Shown: positions 34,886 to 43,769, numbered from the stretch's first letter. The stretch is DNA of 64,000 nt from Streptomyces sp. NBC_00620 (GCF_026341825.1 NZ_JAPENY010000001.1:1798001-1862000), one strand, 5' to 3'. Notes: generated from the letters alone by a model not told the origin. Numbers and translations: made by a program.

Positions 34886-35452
34886 ATGACCACTCCCACC
34901 GCCCTGCTCCCCGCCCAGGCCGCCGCCCGCCTGGCCCAGTACACCGTCATCGACGTGCGCACCCCCGGCGAATACGCCGGAGGCCACGTCCCCGGCGCCC
35001 ACAACATCCCCCTCGACCACCTGCCTGCCGCGCTGCCCGCCCTCAAGGACGCAGCCGCCCACGGCGACCTCCTCATCGTCTGCGCCTCCGGCAACCGCTC
35101 CGCCACCGCCTGCCGGGAACTCGCCGAAGCGGACATCCCCGCCGCAACCCTCACCGGCGGCACGACCGCCTGGGCGCAGCAGGGCCATGCCCTCCACCAC
35201 CCCGAGGGCACGCGCGCCGTCTGGCCCATGGAGCGCCAGGTCCGCCTGGCCGCCGGCTCCCTCGTGGTCCTCGGCCTCGCCGCCGGCACCCGATACCGCC
35301 CCGCCCGCTGGCTCTCCGCCGCCATCGGCGCCGGTCTGGTCTTCTCCGCCACCACGAACACCTGCGGCATGGCCGCCGCGCTCGCCAAACTCCCCCACAA
35401 CCAGCCCAGTCGGGCCGATCTCGCCACCACCCTGAAGACTCTGCGGAACTAG
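34886..35452 (+). CDS. Rhodanese with C-terminal membrane domain (YgaP-like, DUF2892)
   Basis: 188 aa. AAAGGA precedes ATG 34886. N-terminal rhodanese with loop CASGNRS, catalytic C66. Residues ~118-165 form two membrane spans of DUF2892 type, with a conserved NTCGMAAALAKLP block. E. coli YgaP has the same architecture and is a membrane sulfurtransferase. Regulated from operator 3, so part of the persulfide regulon. Its stop overlaps the convergent DUF397 gene by 4 nt. Confidence 0.88.
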   Translation: MTTPTALLPAQAAARLAQYTVIDVRTPGEYAGGHVPGAHNIPLDHLPAALPALKDAAAHGDLLIVCASGNRSATACRELAEADIPAATLTGGTTAWAQQGHALHHPEGTRAVWPMERQVRLAAGSLVVLGLAAGTRYRPARWLSAAIGAGLVFSATTNTCGMAAALAKLPHNQPSRADLATTLKTLRN

Positions 35453-35628
35453 CAGGGGTCGGCGTCGAGGTGCCGGAGGAGGGCGGTCACGCCGGTGCGG
35501 CTGAGGGGGAGTATTCGGTCGGGGTCGTCGCTTTCCCGGAGCAGCAACTTCCCGTCCTTTGCGGCGAGTTCCACGCAGTTACTTCCATCGGTGCCGCTGG
35601 AGAAGGTCGACTTCTGCCACTGAGTCAC
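35449..35628 (-). CDS. DUF397 protein
   Basis: 59 aa, read from GTG 35628. It begins VTQWQKSTFSSGTDGSNCVE and contains the DUF397 hallmarks W-KSS-S-NCVE and LRES then LP-S. It starts 4 nt after the stop of the XRE/DUF5753 gene, with AAGGAG inside that gene's last codons. DUF397 proteins are partners of DUF5753-type HTH regulators in Streptomyces, often controlling development or antibiotics and sometimes acting as toxin-antitoxin-like pairs. Confidence 0.85.
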   Translation of the reverse strand: MTQWQKSTFSSGTDGSNCVELAAKDGKLLLRESDDPDRILPLSRTGVTALLRHLDADPC

Positions 35629-35631
35629 GTC

Positions 35632-36474
35632 CTACAGCTCCTTCGCCAGACGGTGGATGTAGTCCCGCGAACGGGTGGGTTCAAGGGACACTGCCTCCAC
35701 CCTACGAAAGAGCGTTCGCATGGAACGCAGTCGTGCCGCCGCGTCCATGAACGCCGAGCCCTCTGGGGTGTCTCGCTGTGCGGTGTCCAGTGCGGGAACC
35801 CTGCCGCCCGCGTACAACAGCTCCGCACTGGCCCCCGCAAAGCCGTCCACGTCGAAGGGAATCACCCGCACAGTGACACTGGGAGACTCCGACTGCTCCA
35901 GGATCGCGGTGAGTTGGCCTCGCGCCGCGCGACGGTCGGCAACCCTCGTACGCAGCACGGGCTCATGCAGCACGACCGTGTACGGGGTCGCCGCGAGGAC
36001 CACCTTGCGCCGCATACGGTGCTCAACTCGCGGCGCCAACTCGCTCTCCGGAAGCTCCGGACGCCAGTACTCGATGACGGCGCGCGCGTAGTCCTCGGTC
36101 TGGAGCAGCCCCGGGACGTGCGCGGTCGAAATCTCCTCGATGAACGTCGCGTGATGCTCCAACTCCGCGAGGTCCAGGAACACGGGCGGCAGCACACTCC
36201 GGTACTGCTCCCACCACCCGCGCGTACGCTCCATCGCCATTGCGACCAGCGCGTCGACCAACGCTTCGTCCGCACAGGAGTAGTGAGCCGCGAGCCTGCG
36301 TACCCGCTCCTCGCTGACCCCCGCGATCCCCGCCTCCATCTGGCTCATCTGGGCCGAGGTCGATCCCAGGAAGCCGGCCACCTCCCTGGCCGTCATGCCG
36401 GCGGCGTCCCGCAGTCGACGCAACTCGGTGCCGAGGCGGACCTGGCGCGCGGTCGGCTGACTCCTCGGTGGCAT
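35632..36474 (-). CDS. XRE-family HTH regulator with DUF5753
   Basis: 280 aa. GAGGAAGAG precedes ATG 36474. N-terminal helix-turn-helix (residues ~13-68: ELRRLRDAAGMTAREVAGFLG, then SAQMSQMEAG recognition helix). The rest is DUF5753, with LEHHATFIEEISTAHVPGLLQ, EDYARAV and a hydrophobic ligand-like core. Divergent from the ATPase gene and followed immediately by DUF397, the usual three-part arrangement in Streptomyces. A candidate promoter for the divergent ATPase is TTGCCG (36553-36558) - 18 nt - TACCGT (36577-36582). Confidence 0.9.
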   Translation of the reverse strand: MPPRSQPTARQVRLGTELRRLRDAAGMTAREVAGFLGSTSAQMSQMEAGIAGVSEERVRRLAAHYSCADEALVDALVAMAMERTRGWWEQYRSVLPPVFLDLAELEHHATFIEEISTAHVPGLLQTEDYARAVIEYWRPELPESELAPRVEHRMRRKVVLAATPYTVVLHEPVLRTRVADRRAARGQLTAILEQSESPSVTVRVIPFDVDGFAGASAELLYAGGRVPALDTAQRDTPEGSAFMDAAARLRSMRTLFRRVEAVSLEPTRSRDYIHRLAKEL

Positions 36475-36720
36475 GCGTATCTCTTCCTCTCAACAGGCCG
36501 TGCGTGCAGCCATGTTGGCATCCCTCATCCGGGGTCAGATTACGCGAGCGGCTTGCCGAGGCAGAAATTAATGCCCTACCGTCAGTGACGCGACGCACAC
36601 GCTGCGAACCCGGGACCACCGGAAGCGCACCGCCCCGTCACGCCATGACGACGGCGACACTGCCACCGCCCGAACGACCGCCGCGTACTCCAACTCACTG
36701 ACCACGAACCGGAGTTCCGC

Positions 36721-37155
36721 ATGCCCGAAACCCCAGCCGCAGCACCCTCCCCGACCCCCTGGGAGTACACCCTCTACATCCCCAACGACCCCCGAGCCGT
36801 CACCATCTGCCGCCGCACCCTCCGTCTGATCCTCGCCGCCCACGGCCTCCCCCACCTCACGGCAGCCGCCGAACTGGTGGCGACCGAGCTGGTCACCAAC
36901 GCCGTACAGCACACGAAGGGCCCCGCCGCCATACGGCTGCGCGCGGAGGGCGGCACCCTGCGGATCGGCATCTGGGACGCGGACCCCACCCCGCCGCGCC
37001 TCTCCCGACACACCGCCCCGGACGCCGAAACGGGCCGCGGCCTCGCCCTCGTCCACAGCTGCGCGGACACCTGGGGATGGGTCCAGCAGCGGGACACCTG
37101 GAACATCGCCGGCACCGGCAAGTACATCTGGTGCGAACTGACTTCGGCGGCGTGA
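36721..37155 (+). CDS. RsbW-like ATP-binding protein (HATPase)
   Basis: 144 aa. N-box ELVATELVTNAVQHT (~55-69), WDADP G1 box, GRGLALV G2 box and GTGKYIW closing strand. A single-domain GHKL ATPase of the kind that acts as an anti-sigma factor or serine kinase. It is divergent from XRE/DUF5753 and belongs with the DUF397 triad. The 246-nt upstream region holds a plausible promoter but no other feature that I can see. ATG 36721 has only a weak ribosome-binding site. Confidence 0.87.
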   Translation: MPETPAAAPSPTPWEYTLYIPNDPRAVTICRRTLRLILAAHGLPHLTAAAELVATELVTNAVQHTKGPAAIRLRAEGGTLRIGIWDADPTPPRLSRHTAPDAETGRGLALVHSCADTWGWVQQRDTWNIAGTGKYIWCELTSAA

Positions 37156-37197
37156 ACGTTTCTCCGGCCACCCGGACCGACACGACGCGACAGCCCA

Positions 37198-37230
37198 AAG
37201 GGTCCGGAACCAGTGGAGTTCCGGACCCTT
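37198..37230. terminator. Bidirectional terminator
   Basis: Perfect 13-bp arms AAGGGTCCGGAAC (37198-37210) and GTTCCGGACCCTT (37218-37230), 7-nt loop, between convergent genes. Confidence 0.9.
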
Positions 37231-37246
37231 CACGTACCTACACGAG

Positions 37247-38212
37247 TCAGCTGGCCGACGCCGAAGCCGTCGTGCTCGGCACCGTGTCCGTGCTGTCGTG
37301 GGTCTCGTCGGGGGCGACGCCCATCGTCAGTGAGGCGATGACGCCCTTGGCTATGTCGTTCTTCTTGTACTTGAGCTTCAGCAGCCCGCCCTCGGTGCCG
37401 TTGTCCGGGTAGATCGTGTCCTCGTCGAGCGTGGTGCGGGTGGTGGTGTTGGTGGAGTACGGGGACACCTCCGCCGAGGCCAGGACGGACTCCTCGTCGA
37501 AGAACAGCTGGCCGGTGTGGCAGGTGTGTCCGCCCTCGTAGCCCGCGTCGGTCCAGGTGCCGTCCACGTGGACCTTCACGTGGATGTGGACGCAGCGGCC
37601 CTGGTACCAGCCCGGGAAGACCGTCTTGAAGGTGACGAATCCGTGCTTGTCGGTCTTCCAGGTGCCGCGCAGGTAGCGCTCGTCGTCGGTGGGCTCGGAG
37701 TGGCCGCCTCCCGTGCCGCCGGAGGGCGCGCCGGACGGGGGCTCACCGGTCGGAGTGCCGGAAGCCCCGTCCGTCGGGGTACCGGAAGGCGCGTCCGTCG
37801 GTGCGCCGCCACCGCCGCCACCGCTGCTCATCGCCTCGTAGCCGGAATACACGCCCATCGCGGTGCAGTGCCAGATGTCGACCGCCGCGTTCTTCACGGG
37901 CTTACAGGTGTCAGCGTCGATCACCTTGAGCTTGAGGGTCATCGGAATGCCCTCCTGGTCCTCGGTGATGTCCCGCCGGATCTTGTCCGCGTCGATGTAG
38001 TACGGGCCCTCGGTGGTCTCCGAGGTGAGCGTGTAACACGCCTCCGCGGAGCTGGAGGAGGCGCTCGGAGTCGCACTCTTCACCTGGCCCGCGTTCGCGG
38101 TCGCGGCGATCCCGCCGCCCACGCCCACCGCGGCCACCGCCGCGCCACCCGCCACGACGACCTTGCGTCGCGTCATATTCCGTTTGTGTGCCGGTCCCTG
38201 GGTCTCAGTCAT
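37247..38212 (-). CDS. Tat-exported intradiol-dioxygenase-like protein, paralogue 1
   Basis: 321 aa. ATG 38212 (ATG 38176 possible); TAGCGT seven nt upstream suggests a leaderless mRNA. Twin-Arg signal TRRKVVVAGG (15-24). Fold and ligands of intradiol ring-cleavage dioxygenases: Y122 (VYSGY), Y180 (ERYLRG), H209 and H211 (VHIHVKV), the classic Tyr2His2 non-haem Fe(III) set. Residues ~129-171 are a Gly/Ser/Pro/Thr-rich insert. The C-terminus is Ser/Thr/Ala-rich. Expected to oxidise catechol-like or lignin-derived substrates outside the cell. An iron-box-like site lies ~118 nt upstream. 74% or so similar by eye to the next gene; tandem duplicate. Confidence 0.88.
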   Translation of the reverse strand: MTETQGPAHKRNMTRRKVVVAGGAAVAAVGVGGGIAATANAGQVKSATPSASSSSAEACYTLTSETTEGPYYIDADKIRRDITEDQEGIPMTLKLKVIDADTCKPVKNAAVDIWHCTAMGVYSGYEAMSSGGGGGGAPTDAPSGTPTDGASGTPTGEPPSGAPSGGTGGGHSEPTDDERYLRGTWKTDKHGFVTFKTVFPGWYQGRCVHIHVKVHVDGTWTDAGYEGGHTCHTGQLFFDEESVLASAEVSPYSTNTTTRTTLDEDTIYPDNGTEGGLLKLKYKKNDIAKGVIASLTMGVAPDETHDSTDTVPSTTASASAS

Positions 38213-38329
38213 GGCCCGGACGCTAGGTAAGACGCCTGTCAATACCGTGGGAAATCACTGTGGCTTTCCATGAGAGAGCTGAAGGGGCCCGAAATGTACG
38301 GCACTTTCGCGCCCCTTCTGATAATGGAA

Positions 38330-38348
38330 TTAGGCAAGGCTTCCCTTA
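38330..38348 (-). promoter_or_regulatory. Iron-box-like site (DmdR/IdeR type)
   Basis: TTAGGCAAGGCTTCCCTTA (plus-strand reading) matches the iron-regulator consensus TTAGGTTAGGCTCACCTAA at 14 of 19 positions. It lies between the two dioxygenase paralogues, ~118 nt upstream of paralogue 1's start. The consensus is from established work on DtxR-family regulators; binding here is inferred. Confidence 0.5.
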
Positions 38349-38372
38349 CTTAATTCGCACCACTTCTTGCCC

Positions 38373-39287
38373 TTACTCCGCGCTGTCGTGCGTCTCCTCC
38401 GGAGCCACCCCCATCGTCAAGTGGGCGTGAACCCCCCGGGCGATGCGCCGTTTGTCGTACTTGAGGTGGAGCAGGCCGCCCTCGGCGCCGTTGTCCGGGT
38501 AGATCGTGTCCTCGTCGAGGGTCGTGCGGGTGGCGGTGTTCGTCGAGTACGGCTCGACCTCGGCGGAGGCCAGGACCGACTCCTCGTCGAAGAACAGCTG
38601 GCCCGTGTGGCAGGTGTGGCCGCCCTCGTAACCCGCGTCCGTCCAGGTGCCGTCGACGTGGACCTTCACATGGATGTGCACGCAGCGGCCCCGGTACCAG
38701 CCCGGGAAGACCGTCCTGAAGGTGACGAACCCGTGCCGGTCCGTCCGCCAGGTGCCGCGCAGATAGCGCTCGTCGTCGGTCGGCTCCTGGTGGCCGCCCG
38801 GACCGCCGGGACCGCCCGTCGGGGGCGGGCCGGTGGGAGCGTCGGTGGGCGGGGTGCCACCGCCACCGCCGTTGCCCATGTCCTCGTAGCCCGAGTAGAT
38901 GCCCAGCGCCGAGCAGTGCCAGATGTCGACGGCGGCGTTCCGTACCGGTCTGCAGGTCTCGGCGTCGATCACCTTGAGCCGGAGGGTGAGGGGGATGCCC
39001 TCCTCGTCCTCGGTGACGTCCTGGCGGAGCTTGTCCGCGTCGATGTAGTACGGGCCCTCGGTGGTCTCCGTGGTCAGGAGGTAGCAGGCCTCCGGGGTGC
39101 CGGACGGGTTCGCGGAGTCCTTCGGCAGGGGCCGGGCGGCGGTCGAGTCGCCCGCGAAGGCGTTCGCGCCCAGGCCGGCCGCCAGACCCGCGGCCGCGAC
39201 CGTCGCACCGCCGGCGACGACGACCCGACGGCGCGTCAATTCCCGTTCTGCTGCTGTCTGTTGGGGGTGTTGGGGGGTCTCAGTCAT
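38373..39287 (-). CDS. Tat-exported intradiol-dioxygenase-like protein, paralogue 2
   Basis: 304 aa. Tat motif LTRRRVVVAGG (18-27). Metal ligands Y131, Y175, H204, H206 align exactly with paralogue 1. The variable region (137-169) is again Gly/Pro-rich but different in sequence, and the C-terminal Ser/Thr tail is missing. The strings between SETTEGPYYIDADK and the end are nearly identical in the two proteins, so this is a fairly recent tandem duplication. It sits behind the aspS terminator, so it has its own promoter. Confidence 0.88.
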   Translation of the reverse strand: MTETPQHPQQTAAERELTRRRVVVAGGATVAAAGLAAGLGANAFAGDSTAARPLPKDSANPSGTPEACYLLTTETTEGPYYIDADKLRQDVTEDEEGIPLTLRLKVIDAETCRPVRNAAVDIWHCSALGIYSGYEDMGNGGGGGTPPTDAPTGPPPTGGPGGPGGHQEPTDDERYLRGTWRTDRHGFVTFRTVFPGWYRGRCVHIHVKVHVDGTWTDAGYEGGHTCHTGQLFFDEESVLASAEVEPYSTNTATRTTLDEDTIYPDNGAEGGLLHLKYDKRRIARGVHAHLTMGVAPEETHDSAE

Positions 39288-39356
39288 GGCCGTGAAGATT
39301 ATGAAGTGAACCTGTCAAAGAGCTGTGATTCACCGGGTTTCCTGAGGACCACATAA

Positions 39357-39392
39357 GAATGGCTCGGAATCGACACCGATTCCGAGCCATTC
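39357..39392 (-). terminator. Terminator downstream of aspS
   Basis: 16-bp perfect arms GAATGGCTCGGAATCG (39357-39372) and CGATTCCGAGCCATTC (39377-39392), 4-nt loop, 27 nt after the aspS stop. Confidence 0.9.
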
Positions 39393-39418
39393 AAACGTGC
39401 CGGGACGCGGCCGAAGGC

Positions 39419-41182
39419 CTACTTCGGCTGCGGCTTCCGCACCGAAATGTGCAGCTCACGCAGGCGGGTCTCGTCCAGCTCCGTCGGCGCGCCCATCATC
39501 AGGTCCTGCGCGTTGCCGTTGAGCGGGAACGCGATCGTCTCGCGGATGTTCGGCTCGTCGGCGAGAAGCATGACGATGCGGTCGACGCCGGGCGCGATGC
39601 CGCCGTGCGGCGGGGCGCCGAAGCGGAACGCGCGGAGCATGCCGGCGAACTGCTCCTCGACGGTGTCACGGTCGTAGCCCGCGAGCTCGAAGGCCTTGAG
39701 CATGATGTCGGGCTCGTGGTTCCGGATCGCGCCGGAGGACAGCTCGACGCCGTTGCAGACGATGTCGTACTGCCAGCCCAGGATGTCCAGCGGGTCCTGG
39801 GTCTCCAGGGCCTCCAGACCGCCCTGCGGCATCGAGAAGGGGTTGTGCGAGAAGTCCAGCTTGCCGGTCTCCTCGTCCTTCTCGTACATCGGGAAGTCGA
39901 CGATCCAGCAGAACCGGAAGACGCCCTCCTCGAAGTGACCCGCGCGCTTGGCGGCCTCGACCCGCACCGCGCCCATGATCTTCGAGACCTCGTCGAACTC
40001 GCCCGCGCCGAAGAAGACCGCGTGACCGGCGGCCAGCGACAGGCGCTTGGTCAGCTCGGCGACGTTCTCCTCGGTCAGGAACTTTGCGATCGGGCCGGTC
40101 AGCGAGCCGTCCTCGGTCACCCGCACCCAGGCCAGGCCCTTCGCACCCTGCTCGACCGCGTAGTCACCGAGGCCGTCGAAGAACTTCCTCGACTGGCCGG
40201 CGACGTCCGGCACCGGCAGCGCGCGCACGTGCTTGCCGGCGAAGGCCTTGAACTCCGAGCCCGCGAACACATCGGTGATGTCCACCAGCTCCAGCTGGGC
40301 CCGCAGGTCCGGCTTGTCGGAGCCGTACTTCAGCATCGACTCGCGGAACGGGATGCGCGGGAAGGGGGAGGTGACATGGCGTCCGCCGCCGAACTCCTCG
40401 AAGAGCTCCGTCATGAGCTTCTCGATCGGCTGGAAGACGTCCTCCTGCTCGACGAAGGACATCTCCACGTCGAGCTGGTAGAACTCGCCCGGCGAACGGT
40501 CCGCGCGAGCGTCCTCGTCGCGGAAGCAGGGCGCGATCTGGAAGTAGCGGTCGAAGCCGGAGATCATCAGCAGCTGCTTGAACTGCTGCGGCGCCTGCGG
40601 GAGCGCGTAGAACTTGCCCGGGTTCAAGCGGGACGGGACGACGAAGTCACGCGCGCCCTCGGGGGAGGTCGCGGACAGGATCGGCGTCGCCATCTCGTTG
40701 AAGCCCAGCGCCGTCATCTTGTGACGGATCGCGGAGATCACGGCCGTACGCAGCAGGATGTTGCGGTGCATGCGCTCGCGGCGCAGGTCCAGGAAGCGGT
40801 ACTCGAGGCGCCGCTCCTCGTTGACCCCGTCCTCGGCGTTGATCGTGAACGGGAGCGGGGCGGCAGCGCCGAGCAGCTCGACCTCGCTCACCTCGACCTC
40901 GATCTCGCCGGTCGGCAGATCCGGGTTCACGTTCTCCGTGCCGCGCGAGACGGCCTTGCCGTCGACGCGGACGGTCGACTCCTTGGAGATCTTGTCGAGG
41001 GCCTCGTAGGCAGGCGTGCCGGGGCGGGCGACGAGCTGCGTGATGCCGTAGTGATCGCGCAGATCGATGAAGAGGATGCCGCCCAGGTCGCGCCGATTGT
41101 GCAGCCAGCCACTCAGCCGGACGTCGCTGCCGACGTCAGAGGAGCGGAGCTCGCCGCAGGTGTGGGACCTGTACCGATGCAT
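39419..41182 (-). CDS. aspS: Aspartyl-tRNA synthetase
   Basis: 587 aa. Class IIb synthetase: N-terminal OB-fold anticodon domain (1-~105, [26 protein letters not shown]), motif 2 region [24 protein letters not shown], a bacterial GAD insertion (~290-420), and motif 3 [13 protein letters not shown] near 530. It charges tRNA-Asp in the cytosol. The C-terminus is the usual RELHISV. ATG 41182 is the first codon of conserved sequence; the longer open frame reaching 41575 runs through the divergent gene. parS lies 34 nt upstream of the start codon. Confidence 0.95.
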   Translation of the reverse strand: MHRYRSHTCGELRSSDVGSDVRLSGWLHNRRDLGGILFIDLRDHYGITQLVARPGTPAYEALDKISKESTVRVDGKAVSRGTENVNPDLPTGEIEVEVSEVELLGAAAPLPFTINAEDGVNEERRLEYRFLDLRRERMHRNILLRTAVISAIRHKMTALGFNEMATPILSATSPEGARDFVVPSRLNPGKFYALPQAPQQFKQLLMISGFDRYFQIAPCFRDEDARADRSPGEFYQLDVEMSFVEQEDVFQPIEKLMTELFEEFGGGRHVTSPFPRIPFRESMLKYGSDKPDLRAQLELVDITDVFAGSEFKAFAGKHVRALPVPDVAGQSRKFFDGLGDYAVEQGAKGLAWVRVTEDGSLTGPIAKFLTEENVAELTKRLSLAAGHAVFFGAGEFDEVSKIMGAVRVEAAKRAGHFEEGVFRFCWIVDFPMYEKDEETGKLDFSHNPFSMPQGGLEALETQDPLDILGWQYDIVCNGVELSSGAIRNHEPDIMLKAFELAGYDRDTVEEQFAGMLRAFRFGAPPHGGIAPGVDRIVMLLADEPNIRETIAFPLNGNAQDLMMGAPTELDETRLRELHISVRKPQPK

Positions 41183-41215
41183 CGTCGTGTCATCCAGTCT
41201 TCGCGGATCGGGGTC

Positions 41216-41231
41216 TGTTTCACGTGAAACA
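41216..41231. other. parS, ParB-binding centromere site
   Basis: Exact 16-bp palindrome TGTTTCACGTGAAACA, the bacterial parS consensus. ParB/Spo0J nucleates here to load SMC and organise oriC. In Streptomyces such sites cluster near oriC. It lies in the divergent region between aspS and the PAS-GAF-PP2C gene. Confidence 0.95.
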
Positions 41232-41440
41232 GCCGGGCCGGGGCCCGAACCCCACAAGGGTACCGGCCACGCCAAGATCACTCCGCCCGATAACCCCGCC
41301 GGGGTCCAGGTGGAGGCAGCCCCGCCATGGTCAGGACCTGTCCGGCCGATCACGGTGGAGGAAGGCAGCGGTGCCCTGGTGGTGCCGGTGAGCGGGGTGT
41401 GGTGCGTGCAGCTGCAAGGCGGAGGAGGGAGTCGACGCGA

Positions 41441-41480
41441 TGGGGGTCCCCCCGCTCGAGCGAAGCCGAGAGTGGGGGAG
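41441..41480 (+). repeat. Dispersed Streptomyces-type repeat, family C
   Basis: A 40-bp element with GGGGGTCCCCC, GCTCGAGCGAAGCCGAG and AGTGGGGGAG, containing the partial inverted repeat CCCCCGCTC...GAGAGTGGGGG. I recall this element as frequent in Streptomyces intergenic DNA. It would place a purine-rich GGGGGAG just before GTG 41484. Confidence 0.65.
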
Positions 41481-41594
41481 TCGGTGACCGACGACAACGC
41501 GGCAGATGTGCGCACCACACCCCGCGTCTCCGCCGTGGTCGGCCGGACAGGTCCTGGGTGGCAGGCATGGATCAACTCTCCCTACAGTGGGTCA

Positions 41595-43769
41595 ATGCGC
41601 ACTGGTGAGCCCCTGCCCGCCGTGGGGGACGTCCTGGCCGCCCTCGCGACCGGCCTGTGGCGCTGGGACAACGCCGAGGGGCAGGTCACGTTCGACGCCG
41701 AGGCCGCCCGGCTCATCGGGCTGCCCGCGGAGCAGGTGACGCTCACGGAGGCCGGTGCGCGCTCCCGTTTCCACCCCGTCGACTGGAACGAGGTCTACGG
41801 AGTCGTCCAGCTCGCCCTGGTCGAGGACACCCTCGCCGAGGTCCGGATGCGGGTCATGGACGTGCAGGGCCGGGTGATCCGTACCGTGCGCAGCCGCTCC
41901 AAGCCGGTCGTCGACCCGAAGAGCGGGGAGTTCGAGCTGATCGGCACCCTTCAGGAGGTCACCGAACCCACGCCGGCCACCGTCGCACGCACACCGATCA
42001 CGGGTGACTGGCGGCGCTCGCGCGAGGCGTTCCTGCTGGACGCGGGGCGTGCGCTGGCCGAGGCGCGGTCCACGGCGGAGGTGCTGCGGGTCGCGGCGGG
42101 CCTGTCGATGCCGGGGTTCTCGCCCGACGGGCTCGCGGTCTTCGGCGCCGAGGGCGACCGGCTGACGGTCATCGGGCACCACGGGCACCAGCCGGGGGAC
42201 GAGGGTCCCTTCTCCCACATGTCGCTGGCCACGGACTATCCGGCCGCGGAAGTCGTACGAACCGGCCGCGCCGTCTACATCTCCTCACCCGAGGAGTACA
42301 AGGAGCGCTATCCCGTCTCCTGGCCGCTGGCCCAGCACTTCGGCCGGCAGTCGTGGGCGTTCCTGCCGCTCACCGTCGCGGGCAGCACGATGGGCGCGTG
42401 GATGGCAGCCTTCGCGTACCCCGTCACCTTCACGCCCGACGAACGGGCGGTCCTGACGACCGTGGCCCGCATGCTCGCCCAGGCGCTCTCCCGCGCCGGC
42501 GCCGCCGAGACCCAGCGGGAGCTGACCGACGGCCTCCAGCGCTCGATGATGCCCACGCTGGGCCCCCAGATGCCGGGCATGACCGTCGCCGCGCGCTACG
42601 TCCCGACCGGCGGCGGGCTCCAGGTCGGCGGCGACTGGTACGACATGATCCCGCTCCCGACCGGCCGCTTCGCCCTCGTCATCGGCGACGTCCAGGGCCA
42701 TGACGTCCGCGCGGCCGGCCTGATGGGCCAGCTCCGGATCGCCCTGCGCGCGTACGCCGCCGAGGGCCACCGCCCGGACGCGGTGCTCTCACGGGCCTCG
42801 CGCTTCCTGTACGGGGTCACGGACTCGGTGACGTACGGCTCCAGCGGCAGCAGTGACAGCGAGGGCGACGCCGGGGACATGCGCTTCGCGACCTGCCTCT
42901 ACGTGGAGGTCGACCCGGCGACCGGGACGCTGGACATCGCCCGCGCCGGGCACCCGGACCCCGCGATACGCATGGCGGACGGGACCGTGCTGACCCGCCC
43001 GGTCGCGGGCGGGCTGCCGCTCGGCATCGACCCGGACGCCGACTATCCGACGACCCGGCTCGTACTGGAGCCCGGCGAGACCATGCTGATCTGCACCGAC
43101 GGGCTGATCGAGACCGGCGGCCACGACCTCGACACCGGCTGGCGGCGTATCCGCCGGACCCTCGAATCCCACAACGGCGACATGGAGTCCCTCGCGGACG
43201 CCCTGGTCCAGGCCGTGCACGGGCCCTCCTCGCACCACACCCCCGGCCCGCTGGTGGACCGGCGCGAGGACGACATAGCGGTGCTGCTGCTGTGCCGGCT
43301 GGGGCCGGGGTGCGGCTGCGGCGACACGGTCACGGACGTACGGCCCCTCGCGCGCCGCACCGTCCTGACCGTGGCGCAGGCCGAGCCCGAGGGCGTCGCG
43401 GCCGCCCGCCAGCAGGTGCGGGAACTCCTCCACGACTGGGCCTCCGAGGACCAGCTCGACTCCGCCGTCCTCCTCGTCTCCGAGATGATGACGAACGTCC
43501 TCGTGCACACGGACGCCGACGCCCTCCTCGTCGCCGAGGTGACCGGCGACAGCGGCAAGCGCCGGATGCGGGTGGAGGTCACCGACGCCAGCGACGACCT
43601 GCCGCACAAGAGACACCCCGGCGAACTGGCGTCCTCCGGACGTGGACTGGTGCTCGTGGAACTCCTCGCGGACCTGTGGGGGGTGGACCCGCGGGGGGAG
43701 GGGAAGAGCATCTGGTTCGAGTTCTACGAGCCGTCTGCAGAGGATTCGACAGCGGAGTCCGGGGAGTAG
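41595..43769 (+). CDS. PAS-GAF-PP2C(SpoIIE)-HATPase partner-switch regulator
   Basis: 724 aa, soluble. PAS-like domain (~1-110), GAF (~135-310), SpoIIE/PP2C phosphatase (~325-560: GGDWYDMI, VIGDVQGHDV, AGHPDP, LICTDGLIE, REDDIAVLL) and a C-terminal RsbW-like HATPase (~590-710: SEMMTNVLVHTDADA, SSGRGLVLVELLADLWG). One protein combines the phosphatase and the kinase/anti-sigma modules of a partner-switching circuit. I chose ATG 41595: TACAGT lies at 41583-41588, six nt upstream, and fits a leaderless transcript. GTG 41484 would add 37 poorly conserved residues. It overlaps the convergent AI-2E gene by 46 nt. Confidence 0.9.
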   Translation: MRTGEPLPAVGDVLAALATGLWRWDNAEGQVTFDAEAARLIGLPAEQVTLTEAGARSRFHPVDWNEVYGVVQLALVEDTLAEVRMRVMDVQGRVIRTVRSRSKPVVDPKSGEFELIGTLQEVTEPTPATVARTPITGDWRRSREAFLLDAGRALAEARSTAEVLRVAAGLSMPGFSPDGLAVFGAEGDRLTVIGHHGHQPGDEGPFSHMSLATDYPAAEVVRTGRAVYISSPEEYKERYPVSWPLAQHFGRQSWAFLPLTVAGSTMGAWMAAFAYPVTFTPDERAVLTTVARMLAQALSRAGAAETQRELTDGLQRSMMPTLGPQMPGMTVAARYVPTGGGLQVGGDWYDMIPLPTGRFALVIGDVQGHDVRAAGLMGQLRIALRAYAAEGHRPDAVLSRASRFLYGVTDSVTYGSSGSSDSEGDAGDMRFATCLYVEVDPATGTLDIARAGHPDPAIRMADGTVLTRPVAGGLPLGIDPDADYPTTRLVLEPGETMLICTDGLIETGGHDLDTGWRRIRRTLESHNGDMESLADALVQAVHGPSSHHTPGPLVDRREDDIAVLLLCRLGPGCGCGDTVTDVRPLARRTVLTVAQAEPEGVAAARQQVRELLHDWASEDQLDSAVLLVSEMMTNVLVHTDADALLVAEVTGDSGKRRMRVEVTDASDDLPHKRHPGELASSGRGLVLVELLADLWGVDPRGEGKSIWFEFYEPSAEDSTAESGE

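Noticed and set aside
41183..41575. Extending aspS upstream
   Set aside because: It would run through parS, a dispersed repeat and the divergent gene; known AspRS proteins start at MHRYR-like sequence.
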